Shown: positions 9,966 to 18,710 of the stretch, piece by piece | How the letters are laid out: each line of letters starts with the position of its first letter | Numbering within the stretch: position 1 is the stretch's first letter | Assembly: GCF_025369935.1 (NCBI RefSeq) | Contig: NZ_CP104467.1 | Span: forward strand, 6,765,001-6,829,000 | DNA length: 64,000 bases | From: Paenibacillus andongensis | GTDB taxonomy: Bacteria > Bacillota > Bacilli > Paenibacillales > NBRC-103111 | Direction: 5' to 3' | Notes under the pieces: generated by a model | What the model was told of the DNA's origin: nothing | Databases searched by the model: none | The model's input: only the letters and a program-made list of their open reading frames with translations | Program-made: the position numbers and the translations under genes

Positions 9966-10011
9966 CTAGCTTTCGCGTTTAAAACGGAATCCAAAAGCTC
10001 CACTATACAGC

Positions 10012-10043
10012 AAAGAGCAAGCCGCAGCGGCTTGCTCTTTTTC
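10012..10043 (+). terminator. Terminator between the FAH remnant and the thiolase gene
   Basis: AAAGAGCAAGCCGC (10012-10025) pairs with GCGGCTTGCTCTTT (10027-10040) and is followed by TTC. It is strong on the plus strand. It may also stop the opposite ketone-body operon, though the minus-strand T run is short. Confidence 0.85.
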
Positions 10044-10048
10044 TCCAT

Positions 10049-11233
10049 TTATACTCGCTCGACCAACATCGCTACGCCTTGTCCGCCGCCAATACATAAA
10101 GCAGCCACACCCAGCTTAGCATCTCTCTTCTCCAGCTCATGCAGCAGCGTAACCAGAATGCGGGCTCCGCTTGCACCAATTGGGTGTCCAATGGCAATCG
10201 ATCCTCCATTGACATTTAATTTCTCCCTTGGGATGCCCAGTTCGCGGCCAACAGCTAAAGACTGCGAAGCAAAAGCTTCATTCAGCTCAAATAAATCAAC
10301 GCTATCGAGTGGGACTCCTGTTTTACGGAGCAGTTTATGAACCGCATCAACGGGTCCCATGCCCATCATGGATGGATCTAAGGCCGCATTCGCATAACCC
10401 TTAATTCGAGCTAAGGGCTGAAGCCCAAGCTCTTTAGCCTTAGCTGCAGACATAACAACCAATGCAGCGGCTCCGTCATTAATACCAGAAGCGTTGCCAG
10501 CCGTAACCGTTCCCTCTTTTTTGAAAGCAGGACGGAGCTTGCCCAGAACTTCAGCTGTTGTACCCGCCCGAGGAAATTCATCTTGCGCGAATAACACCGG
10601 ATCGCCTTTTCTTTGCGGGATGGTAACCGGTACAATTTCATCCTTGAATCTGCCGGATGCAATGGCCTGTTCCGCCTTCAGTTGACTCCACGCAGCAAAC
10701 TCATCCTGCTCTGCACGTGTAACGTGGTGATGCTCCGCTATATTCTCAGCCGTGATGCCCATATGGATGTCGCACATCGCGCACCATAATCCATCCCGAA
10801 TCATCGAATCCACCATGGTGCTGTCACCGAGCCGCAGGCCCGAGCGAGCCCCGGGCAGCAGATAAGGCGCTTGTGTCATATTTTCCATACCGCCTGCCAC
10901 CACGATATCCGCATCTCCGAGGCTCACAGACTGTGCCGCCAGCATGACAGCCTTTAGGCCCGAACCACACACTTTGTTAATCGTCATCGCTGGAACGAAT
11001 TGCGAATAACCTGCCTTCAGCCAAGCTTGCCTGGCTGGGTTTTGCCCAAGTCCAGCCTGAAGCACGTTACCCATGATGACTTCGTCAGCTTGGCTGTCAG
11101 CCAGATTAGCTCTCTTCAGAGCCTCTTGGATAACCGTACTGCCCAGCTGCGGAGCGGATATGTCCGCCAGTGCTCCCTGAAAGCTGCCAACGGCTGTACG
11201 AACTGCGCTAACGATGACGACTTCTCTACTCAT
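10049..11233 (-). CDS. Acetyl-CoA C-acetyltransferase (thiolase)
   Basis: 394 residues, the standard thiolase length. It cleaves acetoacetyl-CoA to two acetyl-CoA, or the reverse. The active-site cysteine is in [14 protein letters not shown], the histidine in [17 protein letters not shown] and the second cysteine in [10 protein letters not shown]. It is the last gene of a five-gene operon (permease, dehydrogenase, CoA-transferase A and B, thiolase). Its ATG overlaps the CoA-transferase B stop by ATGA, so the two are translationally coupled. It completes 3-hydroxybutyrate/acetoacetate breakdown to acetyl-CoA. Confidence 0.96.
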   Translation of the reverse strand: MSREVVIVSAVRTAVGSFQGALADISAPQLGSTVIQEALKRANLADSQADEVIMGNVLQAGLGQNPARQAWLKAGYSQFVPAMTINKVCGSGLKAVMLAAQSVSLGDADIVVAGGMENMTQAPYLLPGARSGLRLGDSTMVDSMIRDGLWCAMCDIHMGITAENIAEHHHVTRAEQDEFAAWSQLKAEQAIASGRFKDEIVPVTIPQRKGDPVLFAQDEFPRAGTTAEVLGKLRPAFKKEGTVTAGNASGINDGAAALVVMSAAKAKELGLQPLARIKGYANAALDPSMMGMGPVDAVHKLLRKTGVPLDSVDLFELNEAFASQSLAVGRELGIPREKLNVNGGSIAIGHPIGASGARILVTLLHELEKRDAKLGVAALCIGGGQGVAMLVERV

Positions 11234-11907
11234 AACGATTCTCCTTTGCTCATCTGAGGTTCATTGTGAAGTAGAGGACTGATGGTAAAACGCGCTTCCG
11301 TGTTGGCGAGAACCTCTTCCATCGTTACGCCTGGCTGTATGTTGGATAAAACCATGCCATCTTCTGTAAAATCAAAAACGGCTAAATCCGTGATCAGGCG
11401 ATTCACCACACCTTTGCCTGTTAGAGGCAGAGTGCACGCCTTTTTAACCTTTGACTCACCTGACTTATTCACATGTTCCATGATGACAATGATCCGTTTG
11501 GCGCCGTTGACCAAATCCATGGCGCCGCCCATCCCTTTCACCATTTTCCCGGGAATCATCCAGTTGGCAAGGTCTCCGTTCTCTGCTACCTCCATACCGC
11601 CAAGAATGGCCAAATCAATATGGCCGCCTCGGATCATAGCGAACGATTCTGCACTGTCGAAAAAAGAAGCGCCCGCTACAGCGGTTACCGTTTCTTTGCC
11701 TGCATTAATCAAATCCGGATCTTCTTCTCCTGCGTAAGGGTAGGCACCGATGCCCAGAAGCCCATTTTCCGATTGCAGCATAACCGTCATTTCCGGGGGA
11801 ATATAATTAGCGACAAGTGTCGGCAAACCAATGCCTAAATTGACATACATGCCATCTTTTATTTCTTCGACTGCGCATTTAATGATCGTTAAACGGTCGT
11901 TTTTCAT
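11230..11907 (-). CDS. scoB: Succinyl-CoA:3-ketoacid CoA-transferase, subunit B
   Basis: 225 residues, family I CoA-transferase beta subunit. It carries the catalytic glutamate in the SENGLLGIG motif ([13 protein letters not shown]) and the terminal [15 protein letters not shown] block. With subunit A it activates acetoacetate by moving CoA from succinyl-CoA. It overlaps both neighbours by ATGA. The gene order parallels scoA-scoB in B. subtilis. The CoA donor is inferred from the neighbourhood. Confidence 0.95.
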   Translation of the reverse strand: MKNDRLTIIKCAVEEIKDGMYVNLGIGLPTLVANYIPPEMTVMLQSENGLLGIGAYPYAGEEDPDLINAGKETVTAVAGASFFDSAESFAMIRGGHIDLAILGGMEVAENGDLANWMIPGKMVKGMGGAMDLVNGAKRIIVIMEHVNKSGESKVKKACTLPLTGKGVVNRLITDLAVFDFTEDGMVLSNIQPGVTMEEVLANTEARFTISPLLHNEPQMSKGESL

Positions 11908-12611
11908 ACCGATACCTCCTTACTTCGAACCGTGAGACGCTCAATCCGTTTTTCATAGGACGCACCCTTCACAATCCGCTGCACATAAATACCTGGCGTA
12001 TGAATATCGTCCGGGTTCAGCTCGCCCACCTGCACAATTTCTTCCACCTCAGCGATCGTCACTTTCCCTGCTGCTGCTGCCAGCGGATTGAAGTTGCGCG
12101 ATGTTTTGCGGAACACTAGATTGCCCAGCGGGTCAGCTTTCCAAGCTTTGACCAAGGCAAAATCACCAACAATCCCTTTTTCCAATAGATAAGTCCGTCC
12201 GTCAAATGTTTTGAGCTCCTTGCCCTCTGCGACTAAAGTGCCTACGCCTGAAGCTGTATAGAACCCCGGAATGCCGGCTCCGCCAGCGCGAATTCGCTCG
12301 GCAAGCGTCCCTTGAGGAACCAGTTCCACTTCGAGCTCTCCGCTTAAAAACTGCTGCTCAAACGTTTTGTTTTCTCCCACGTAGGAGGAAATCATTTTCT
12401 TGATTTGTTTATTGGCCAGCAGCCGTCCAAGGCCGCAATCATCTACCCCGCAGTTATTGCTAACTACGCATAAATCTTTGGTTCCTTGCGCTTTAAGCGC
12501 CGCAATCAGATTCTCCGGAATCCCGCAAAGCCCGAAACCGCCAACAATTAACGTGGCTCCGTCACGAATATCCGATACAGCTTCCTCCATGGAAGAACAT
12601 ATTTTATTCAT
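11904..12611 (-). CDS. scoA: Succinyl-CoA:3-ketoacid CoA-transferase, subunit A
   Basis: 235 residues, family I CoA-transferase alpha subunit. The family signature [19 protein letters not shown] lies near the N terminus and the oxyanion-type [16 protein letters not shown] in the middle. Start ATG 12611 follows GGAGAGGG. It lies 41 bases after the dehydrogenase gene and overlaps subunit B by four bases. Acts in the cytoplasm on acetoacetate produced by the upstream dehydrogenase. Confidence 0.95.
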   Translation of the reverse strand: MNKICSSMEEAVSDIRDGATLIVGGFGLCGIPENLIAALKAQGTKDLCVVSNNCGVDDCGLGRLLANKQIKKMISSYVGENKTFEQQFLSGELEVELVPQGTLAERIRAGGAGIPGFYTASGVGTLVAEGKELKTFDGRTYLLEKGIVGDFALVKAWKADPLGNLVFRKTSRNFNPLAAAAGKVTIAEVEEIVQVGELNPDDIHTPGIYVQRIVKGASYEKRIERLTVRSKEVSV

Positions 12612-12652
12612 GATGATCCCTCTCCTATTCCTATCCCTAGGTTGATCTATAT

Positions 12653-13438
12653 TTACTGTGCCGTGTAACCGCCGTCGATTAGTAGTGAAGCTCCCGTAAC
12701 CCCTCGTAATTTATCGCTTGCAATCAACATCGCATAGTCAGCAATTTCCTCTACAGCTAAGAGGCGCCTTTGTGGAACCAAAGGGTAAATCACTTCTTCA
12801 AGGACACGTTCCAGAGGAACATTGCGCGTTTTCGCCAAGTCCTGCAGCTGGCCTCTAACAAGAGGTGTATCTACATATCCCGGACACAGCGCGTTCACCG
12901 TAATGCCGTGAGCGGCACCTTCCAGTGCCGCTACCTTCGTCAAGCCAATCAACCCGTGCTTTGCGCTGTTATAGGCCGCTTTGCCTGCAAAGCCAATCAC
13001 TCCGTTGATCGAAGCCATATTTATGATCCGGCCAAAGCCTTGTTCCTTCATGATAGGAAAGGCATGCTTAATTCCGATAAAAGCACCTGTCAGCATCACC
13101 TTGATCATGAATTCAAACTTTTCTACGGGGAAATCCTCAATAGGTGCAACATGCTGCAGCCCTGCATTATTGACGAGAATATCCAGCCGTTTATAGGTTT
13201 GAACCACGGTTTCAATGGCTTCGACAAATTGCGGCTCCTGCGTTACATCACATTTGACCCCTATAGCTTCAAAGCCTTCTTCCTGCAGCCGCAGCGCAGC
13301 CAGATTCGCTTGTTCACCATTGATGTCGGAAATGACCACCTTGGCTCCTTCCCGTGCATAAGTGCGAGCGATTTCAAGACCGATACCGCTTGCCGCTCCT
13401 GTTATTAAAGCGACTCTATTTTCCAAGAACCTGGACAT
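12653..13438 (-). CDS. 3-Hydroxybutyrate dehydrogenase (SDR family)
   Basis: 261 residues, classical short-chain dehydrogenase. It has the cofactor motif TGAASGIG near the N terminus, an acidic residue after the second strand (VVISDINGE, which favours NAD+), the NNAG motif in [10 protein letters not shown], the catalytic Ser in [10 protein letters not shown] and the YNSAKHG pair. The [15 protein letters not shown] segment and the C-terminal [15 protein letters not shown] are typical of bacterial 3-hydroxybutyrate dehydrogenases, and the neighbouring CoA-transferase and thiolase support that substrate. B. subtilis YxjF occupies the same position. Confidence 0.92.
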   Translation of the reverse strand: MSRFLENRVALITGAASGIGLEIARTYAREGAKVVISDINGEQANLAALRLQEEGFEAIGVKCDVTQEPQFVEAIETVVQTYKRLDILVNNAGLQHVAPIEDFPVEKFEFMIKVMLTGAFIGIKHAFPIMKEQGFGRIINMASINGVIGFAGKAAYNSAKHGLIGLTKVAALEGAAHGITVNALCPGYVDTPLVRGQLQDLAKTRNVPLERVLEEVIYPLVPQRRLLAVEEIADYAMLIASDKLRGVTGASLLIDGGYTAQ

Positions 13439-13463
13439 TTGTGCATACCTCCATCTTTAACTA

Positions 13464-14843
13464 TTAAAAAATCGATAAAATGATCGCGAGCACGAGAACC
13501 GTTACTGTTTTGATAACCGTAATTGCGAAAATATCCTTGTACGACTGTCGATGTGTGAGACCTGTAATGGCAAGGAGTGTGATAACGGCACCATTATGAG
13601 GAAGCGTATCCATACCACCCGATGCCATGGAAGCAATCCGGTGCAACAGTTCCGGGCTAATCCCTGCATTGTTGGCTGCTTCCAAATATTGCTTACCCAT
13701 GACTTCCAAAGCGATAGACAACCCTCCAGATGCAGAGCCCGTAACGCCAGCCAGCACATTCACGGAAATGGCTTCAGAGATAAGCGGATGGGAACTTAAG
13801 CCTAAAATCCAACCTTGAATCGCTTTGAAGCCCGGCAGTGTTTTTACGACATTACCGAAACCTACTTCAGACGCCGTGTTGAAAATGGCAAGAAGTGCCC
13901 CTATTGCCGCTGCAGTTAAGCCTGCCGCCAATTTGCTTTGAACAACGCGCACATTAATACAGATTGCAGACAGAATACCGATTAGCAAGGCCACGATCAA
14001 TGCCCAGGAGGACGATACCGTTTTTACGTTGGCAATATTAAACGTTTTCAAAAGTTCAGCTGAATACCAATTGTTTACCGTTAAGAAGCCTCTGCTCAGC
14101 AAATAGTTAAATACCAAGACCAGCACCAATGGGATGATGGATACCCAGAGATTCGGATATTTCTGATTTTCCAATCCCTCAGGCTCATTCTTATGTCCTA
14201 AGCCATAGCCTTCACCAGCAGCTTCCGCTTGCTTGCGTCTGCGTTCCAACCAGAACAGCCCTAAGCCAAATACAATAAGACCGCCAATAATACCAAGGAT
14301 TGGAGCTGCGTAAGAATCTGTTCCGAAATAGGTTGTAGGAATAATATTTTGAATTTGCGGCGTTCCTGGAAGCGCATCCATTGTAAACGTAAATGCCCCC
14401 AAAGCGATCGTACCGGGAATCAATCTCTTCGGAATATTCGCTTCTCGGAAGATCGAAACAGCGAAAGGATACACTGCAAACGCTACCACAAATAAAGAAA
14501 CACCGCCGTACGTTAAGATACCACAAGCAAGAACAACGGAAAGCATCGCTCTCTTCGACCCCAATGCCTTCACTAACGATTGCGCAATGGAGGACGCCGC
14601 ACCGTTCAATTCCATCACTTTACCGAACACAGCTCCCAATAGGAAGATAGGGAAAAAGTTTTTCACATAATTCGCTGCGTTCACCATATACACTTCTGTA
14701 TAGCTCGGCATTAAAGCAATCCCCGAAATCAATACAGCCAGCAAGGTGAAAATAGGTGCGAACACGATGACCGGATAGCCTCTGTAAGCAAAAAACATCA
14801 GAAGGCCTAAGGATAACACAATCGCTACAATCTCAATAAACAT
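13464..14843 (-). CDS. GntP-family permease, probable 3-hydroxybutyrate/acetoacetate uptake
   Basis: 459 residues with about twelve to fourteen hydrophobic segments, the usual size of GntP gluconate/H+ symporters. Family-like blocks are YVKNFFPIFLLGAVFGKVME, the GGVSLFVVAFAVYPFA helix and GGMDTLPHNGAVITLL near the C terminus. It is the first gene of the ketone-body operon, matching the place of yxjC in B. subtilis, so a C4 hydroxy or keto acid is a better guess than gluconate. Start ATG is preceded by AAAGGAG. A cre-like site lies about 30 bases upstream. Confidence 0.88.
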   Translation of the reverse strand: MFIEIVAIVLSLGLLMFFAYRGYPVIVFAPIFTLLAVLISGIALMPSYTEVYMVNAANYVKNFFPIFLLGAVFGKVMELNGAASSIAQSLVKALGSKRAMLSVVLACGILTYGGVSLFVVAFAVYPFAVSIFREANIPKRLIPGTIALGAFTFTMDALPGTPQIQNIIPTTYFGTDSYAAPILGIIGGLIVFGLGLFWLERRRKQAEAAGEGYGLGHKNEPEGLENQKYPNLWVSIIPLVLVLVFNYLLSRGFLTVNNWYSAELLKTFNIANVKTVSSSWALIVALLIGILSAICINVRVVQSKLAAGLTAAAIGALLAIFNTASEVGFGNVVKTLPGFKAIQGWILGLSSHPLISEAISVNVLAGVTGSASGGLSIALEVMGKQYLEAANNAGISPELLHRIASMASGGMDTLPHNGAVITLLAITGLTHRQSYKDIFAITVIKTVTVLVLAIILSIF

Positions 14844-14869
14844 GTTCTGTTCTCCTTTATCGTCATTTG

Positions 14870-14883
14870 TAAAAGCGCTTCCA
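14870..14883 (-). promoter_or_regulatory. Cre-like (CcpA) site upstream of the GntP operon
   Basis: TAAAAGCGCTTCCA matches the palindromic cre form TGAAAGCGCTTTCA at 12 of 14 positions, including the central AAGCGCTT. It lies between the GntP start codon and the LysR gene, so it could mediate glucose repression of ketone-body use. The operon's promoter was not identified with certainty. Confidence 0.5.
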
Positions 14884-15018
14884 ACTTGTCTGGTATGAAT
14901 AAGCTATTTAAATTGCACTTGGATTAATTTCAGTTTACATGCAGATTCGCAAGAGGTAAAATTCATATTTGGAATGACTATCATGAAAAAATGCTATGGG
15001 TCGGGGAGGGATGATCCT

Positions 15019-15909
15019 TTGGATTTACGCCAGTTAACTTATCTGCTTGAAATTGCTAAACACATGAATTTTACCAAAGCGGCCGAAGCTCTTCACCTCT
15101 CACAACCAACACTCAGCAAAATGGTGAAAAATATAGAAGAAGAACTGGGCGTTTCTTTATTTGATCGTTCAGGTAAATATGTTCAATTGACGGACTCGGG
15201 CGAGATCGCCGTTCAACAGATTCAAGTCATCGTTCAGGCTGTCCAAGATCTTCATCACCTCTTAGATGATGTCTCCAACCTAAAAAAAGGAACCATCACC
15301 ATAGGGTTGCCCCCCGTAGTTGGTTCCGTATTCTTTACACGAGTTATCGCAAAGTTCCAAATGAAACATCCCAATATCCACTTCCAACTTGTTGAAGAAG
15401 GCGCTAAGAATGTAGAAAGCCTTGTGCAAAATCGAAAGCTGGATCTCGGCGTGGTGGTTGGGCCTGTAGACACGTCTAACTTTGAAACTTTGCCTTTTAT
15501 CTATCAAAAATTAGCGCTCATCATCCATCGTTCTCATCCGCTAGCCGAGCAATCCAGCGTATCTCTGCTGCAGCTTAGAAATGAACCCTTTATCTTGTTC
15601 CCTAGCGGCTATGCCGTCCGAAACCATGTCATTCATGCCTGTCGATCCGTAGGATTCGATCCTTCCGTTGTCTATGAAAGTTCGCAGTGGGACCTTTTGG
15701 CTGAAATGGTTGCTTCGAATGCAGGCATTTCCATCATACCTGAGACGATATGCAGTAAAATCACTTGTCCCGAAGTACTTACACTGCCTTTAGTAGAGCC
15801 TTCTATTCCCTGGAATTTAGTCATTATTTGGCCTAAGGATCACTACGTCTCTTACGCTATGCGTGAGTTTATTTCCTTTAGCCAAGAGTTGTCGGAGACT
15901 ATGACTTAA
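15019..15909 (+). CDS. LysR-family transcriptional regulator
   Basis: 296 residues. The N-terminal helix-turn-helix reads LRQLTYLLEIAKHMNFTKAA, then LHLSQPTLSKMVKNIEEELG, followed by a linker helix and a two-lobed effector domain (GTITIGLPPVVGSVF, then LDLGVVVGPVDTSNFETLPF). The start is TTG 15019, preceded by GGGGAGGG; the ATG 45 bases upstream adds residues absent from the family. It is divergent from the GntP-ketone operon, so it probably controls that operon in response to a pathway acid. Its 3' end overlaps the convergent AraC gene by 11 bases. Confidence 0.92.
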   Translation: MDLRQLTYLLEIAKHMNFTKAAEALHLSQPTLSKMVKNIEEELGVSLFDRSGKYVQLTDSGEIAVQQIQVIVQAVQDLHHLLDDVSNLKKGTITIGLPPVVGSVFFTRVIAKFQMKHPNIHFQLVEEGAKNVESLVQNRKLDLGVVVGPVDTSNFETLPFIYQKLALIIHRSHPLAEQSSVSLLQLRNEPFILFPSGYAVRNHVIHACRSVGFDPSVVYESSQWDLLAEMVASNAGISIIPETICSKITCPEVLTLPLVEPSIPWNLVIIWPKDHYVSYAMREFISFSQELSETMT

Positions 15910-16738
15910 ATTCCAATACTCTTTTATTTCTAAACAGCTTGGGTGGCATTCCATTGGATTGCTTAAAACTTTTGCTAAAATGAAACTCATCCGCATATCC
16001 GCAGTTTTCGGCAATCTCTTTCATCGTCAACTCCGTATAAAGTAATTGCTTCTTCGCATGCTCGTTACGTACATCACTCAAATAGCTCTTGGGACTTTTG
16101 CCCATATGACGTTGAAAGAGGCTGCGAAGATAGGATACTGAAATTTGGTATCGATCCGCTAGTTCATTTAGTCGGATATCCTCTCTATAATTCCTCTCCA
16201 ACTCATCTTTCACTTTGATATAAATGTTCGAGGTTGAAGTTTTACTTAGAAGTCCTGAGCTAGTTTGCTTATGCGATTTATATAAAAGCTCATACAAGAT
16301 TGATTTGGTCAGAAGCTCACTGTCAAGCTGTCCCGGAACCCATCCCTCTGCTAACGCTTTGAATAAGTTATCATATTCATTTGCCATACTGTCCTCATAT
16401 TTCGACATAAAGGGTAAATCTAACTGAGTAAGATCATTTGCCTCATACGCTCCGTGAGATTTCATAGAAAAGGAAATGAGCGACACCAATACCATAATAA
16501 TTCGCAGTGGATCGTTTCGATCACCTTCCATGCTCATCTCTAAACCAGGTTTTAAATAGAACAGCATGCCCGGTTCAACAGAGATTTCTTCTTCCGTTTG
16601 GAATGTCCCTTTCCCTTCAAGAATCCAATAAAAGCTATGAACGCTAGTGTTATTCCGAATATCACGCCATACAGGAGGGGTCTTCTTATCGTTGATCCAA
16701 TGAATCTGGATTGCGATACTACTTAGCTTATCTTCCAT
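15899..16738 (-). CDS. AraC-family transcriptional regulator
   Basis: 279 residues: an N-terminal cupin-like domain (about 25-140; HSFYWILEGKGTFQTEEEIS) and a C-terminal AraC double helix-turn-helix (about 180-279) with LNELADRYQISVSYLRSLFQ and IAENCGYADEFHFSKSFKQS. The H-x-F-Y-W opening is typical of regulators that sense carbohydrate or polyols. Start ATG follows AAGGAG at 5 bases. It is divergent from the acyltransferase-toroid fusion, which it probably controls. It overlaps the convergent LysR gene by 11 bases with no terminator between. Confidence 0.9.
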   Translation of the reverse strand: MEDKLSSIAIQIHWINDKKTPPVWRDIRNNTSVHSFYWILEGKGTFQTEEEISVEPGMLFYLKPGLEMSMEGDRNDPLRIIMVLVSLISFSMKSHGAYEANDLTQLDLPFMSKYEDSMANEYDNLFKALAEGWVPGQLDSELLTKSILYELLYKSHKQTSSGLLSKTSTSNIYIKVKDELERNYREDIRLNELADRYQISVSYLRSLFQRHMGKSPKSYLSDVRNEHAKKQLLYTELTMKEIAENCGYADEFHFSKSFKQSNGMPPKLFRNKRVLEFKS

Positions 16739-16897
16739 TTAGGCTCCTTATGTCCCATGAAATGATGATAGATTTAGCATATGATGCAAAGGCGTTTTTG
16801 ACAAGTTTAAAATGCTTTATTGCCATGTTTATACGTCTGAATAGATGTTAAACTGAAGGTGAATTTGACAATGAATCATTAACCGGAGGTGACATAT

Positions 16898-18550
16898 ATG
16901 GGGCGGAATCAGACCAATCATAAAGAGCTGGATTATATGCCGTGGATCATAAAAACCGAAGAAGAGAAGAAAGAACAAGAACAATTACAGCAACGATTAG
17001 CAGGGGAATTCTCCTGCAGCTTCGGTACAGACTGCTTCGTTTCTCCACAGGCTATCTTTTTCCCAGATGAATTCCAAATGGGAGACCGTAGTTATATAGC
17101 TGGAGGAGCTATAATTCGCAATACGACCCTTGTCATGGGAGCAGATTGCTCCATTAACGCTTATGCGGTTGTAACAGGAAAGGTCTCCATGGGTGATGGT
17201 GTAAGAATGGCATCGCATGCAAGCATTTATGGATTTAATCATGGTTACGAATCCATTGACCAACCTATTTTTAAGCAACCCTGTACGTCCAAAGGAATTC
17301 ATATTGGTGATGATGTTTGGATAGGAGCCAATGTGGTTATTCTCGACGGGGTACGAATTGGATCGCATGCAATCATTGCTGCTGGAGCTATCGTGACAAA
17401 GGATGTTCCCGAATATAGTATCGTCGGGGGAAATCCAGCTAGGGTCATTCGCAGCAGGCTTAACCAAGAATCATCTTCGACTACTAATAAATATTCACTT
17501 GAGCACAGATTACAAGACTTTGGCAGTAAAGTGAAAGAACAACTTGATCCCTTACTTCGTCATTACGTCGTTTCTACATCCAATGAAACATTTTTTCAGG
17601 ACCGTCCAGGATTCAAAAGAACCGTCAGAGCCTATTGTGACGCTGTTGAAATCGCAGCTATGTTTAACACACTACCACCTGTTTGGACGAAAGAGGAGCT
17701 AATCTTAAAATTGCAAGGTTTTCAGGATCCTGCTACTGGACTACTACCAGACCTTTGGTCACCTCCAGATGCTGATCTGTATGAACCGAATCTACTCTCA
17801 GACCACCTCGCTCGCTACCATTTGCTAGCTGTGGGATATGCGCTCGAGGTGCTTGGCGCAAGTCTACTTCATCCCATTCATGTCGTTGAAAAGTTGAGTA
17901 CAGAACAATTATTTGCACGGTTGGAATCTTTACCATGGGACAAAAATGCTTGGGGTTCCGGCGATTGGATCGATTGTTATGCGACTGGTTTGTACCTTAA
18001 TCAGAAACATTTTGAATCAAAAAAACGGCCTGATGATCTGTTTGGATGGCTGCAGACGCATGTTAATCGATACTCCGGTTTATGGGGATCCCCGACAGAT
18101 GAAGAGGCCTGGCTGCAACCGGTTAACGGCTTCTATCGTTTAACTCGCGCCACCTATGCCCAGTTCGATATCCCTTTGCCCTACCCGGATAAGACCATAG
18201 ACACCGTTCTAGCACATAGTAGAAATCAACAGTTTTTCCGCTTTGACCATTTGAACGCCTGTAATGTACTTGATGTTATTCACCCACTCTGGCTGTGCCT
18301 CAAGCAAACCGATTATCGCAAAGCAGAGATTACTCAATGGGCAATGAGTCATTTGGAGAAGGTACTGGATCACTGGGTTGATGAGCGCGGCTTTAGTTTT
18401 CAACTGGTTCAGCAAGAATCAACAGGACTTCAAGGAACAGAAATGTGGCTTAGCATCATTTTTTTACTAGCAGACGTTTGTGGTATCAGCCACCATTTAG
18501 GATATCGTCCTAAAGGCGTGCATCGAATAGAAGCGGCTTTACCGCTATAG
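16898..18550 (+). CDS. Left-handed beta-helix acyltransferase fused to an alpha/alpha-toroid-like domain
   Basis: 550 residues. Residues about 60-200 are a hexapeptide-repeat O-acetyltransferase of the maltose/galactoside type: [20 protein letters not shown], the [12 protein letters not shown] active-site histidine region, then [19 protein letters not shown] and [14 protein letters not shown]. Residues about 210-550 are a separate, mostly helical part with repeated aromatic/acidic blocks ([50 protein letters not shown]), like (alpha/alpha)6 toroid glycosidases or lyases. I do not recognise its exact family. The start at ATG 16898 follows GGAGGT at 7 bases; the GTG at 16889 lies inside that site. 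Divergent from an AraC regulator. Likely modifies or senses a carbohydrate; substrate unknown. Confidence 0.75.
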   Translation: MGRNQTNHKELDYMPWIIKTEEEKKEQEQLQQRLAGEFSCSFGTDCFVSPQAIFFPDEFQMGDRSYIAGGAIIRNTTLVMGADCSINAYAVVTGKVSMGDGVRMASHASIYGFNHGYESIDQPIFKQPCTSKGIHIGDDVWIGANVVILDGVRIGSHAIIAAGAIVTKDVPEYSIVGGNPARVIRSRLNQESSSTTNKYSLEHRLQDFGSKVKEQLDPLLRHYVVSTSNETFFQDRPGFKRTVRAYCDAVEIAAMFNTLPPVWTKEELILKLQGFQDPATGLLPDLWSPPDADLYEPNLLSDHLARYHLLAVGYALEVLGASLLHPIHVVEKLSTEQLFARLESLPWDKNAWGSGDWIDCYATGLYLNQKHFESKKRPDDLFGWLQTHVNRYSGLWGSPTDEEAWLQPVNGFYRLTRATYAQFDIPLPYPDKTIDTVLAHSRNQQFFRFDHLNACNVLDVIHPLWLCLKQTDYRKAEITQWAMSHLEKVLDHWVDERGFSFQLVQQESTGLQGTEMWLSIIFLLADVCGISHHLGYRPKGVHRIEAALPL

Positions 18551-18568
18551 CTGTACGACCTACAAAAA

Positions 18569-18604
18569 AAAGGGAAACGGATGCTGTGCATCTGTTTCCC
18601 TTTA
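18569..18604 (+). terminator. Terminator of the acyltransferase fusion gene
   Basis: AAAGGGAAACGGATG pairs with CATCTGTTTCCCTTT around CTGTG, one of the longest stems in the window. It has A on the left and a short T run on the right, and lies about 20 bases after the stop codon. Confidence 0.85.
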
Positions 18605-18710
18605 CATTGTGCTGCTATTTCACGCCAAACCTTTTTAAGCAATGAGAAGGAGAAAAGATCTACTCCATAGAACAATTCATACATTGAGTTATATCGGGAG
18701 GGGTTACCAT

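Noticed and set aside
10049-14843. Butyrate or acetone fermentation cluster
   Set aside because: No acetoacetate decarboxylase, crotonase or butyryl-CoA genes; gene order and dehydrogenase point to 3-hydroxybutyrate use as in B. subtilis yxjCDEF.
16889-16897. GTG start for the acyltransferase fusion
   Set aside because: This GTG is part of the GGAGGTG ribosome binding site; ATG 16898 has ideal spacing.
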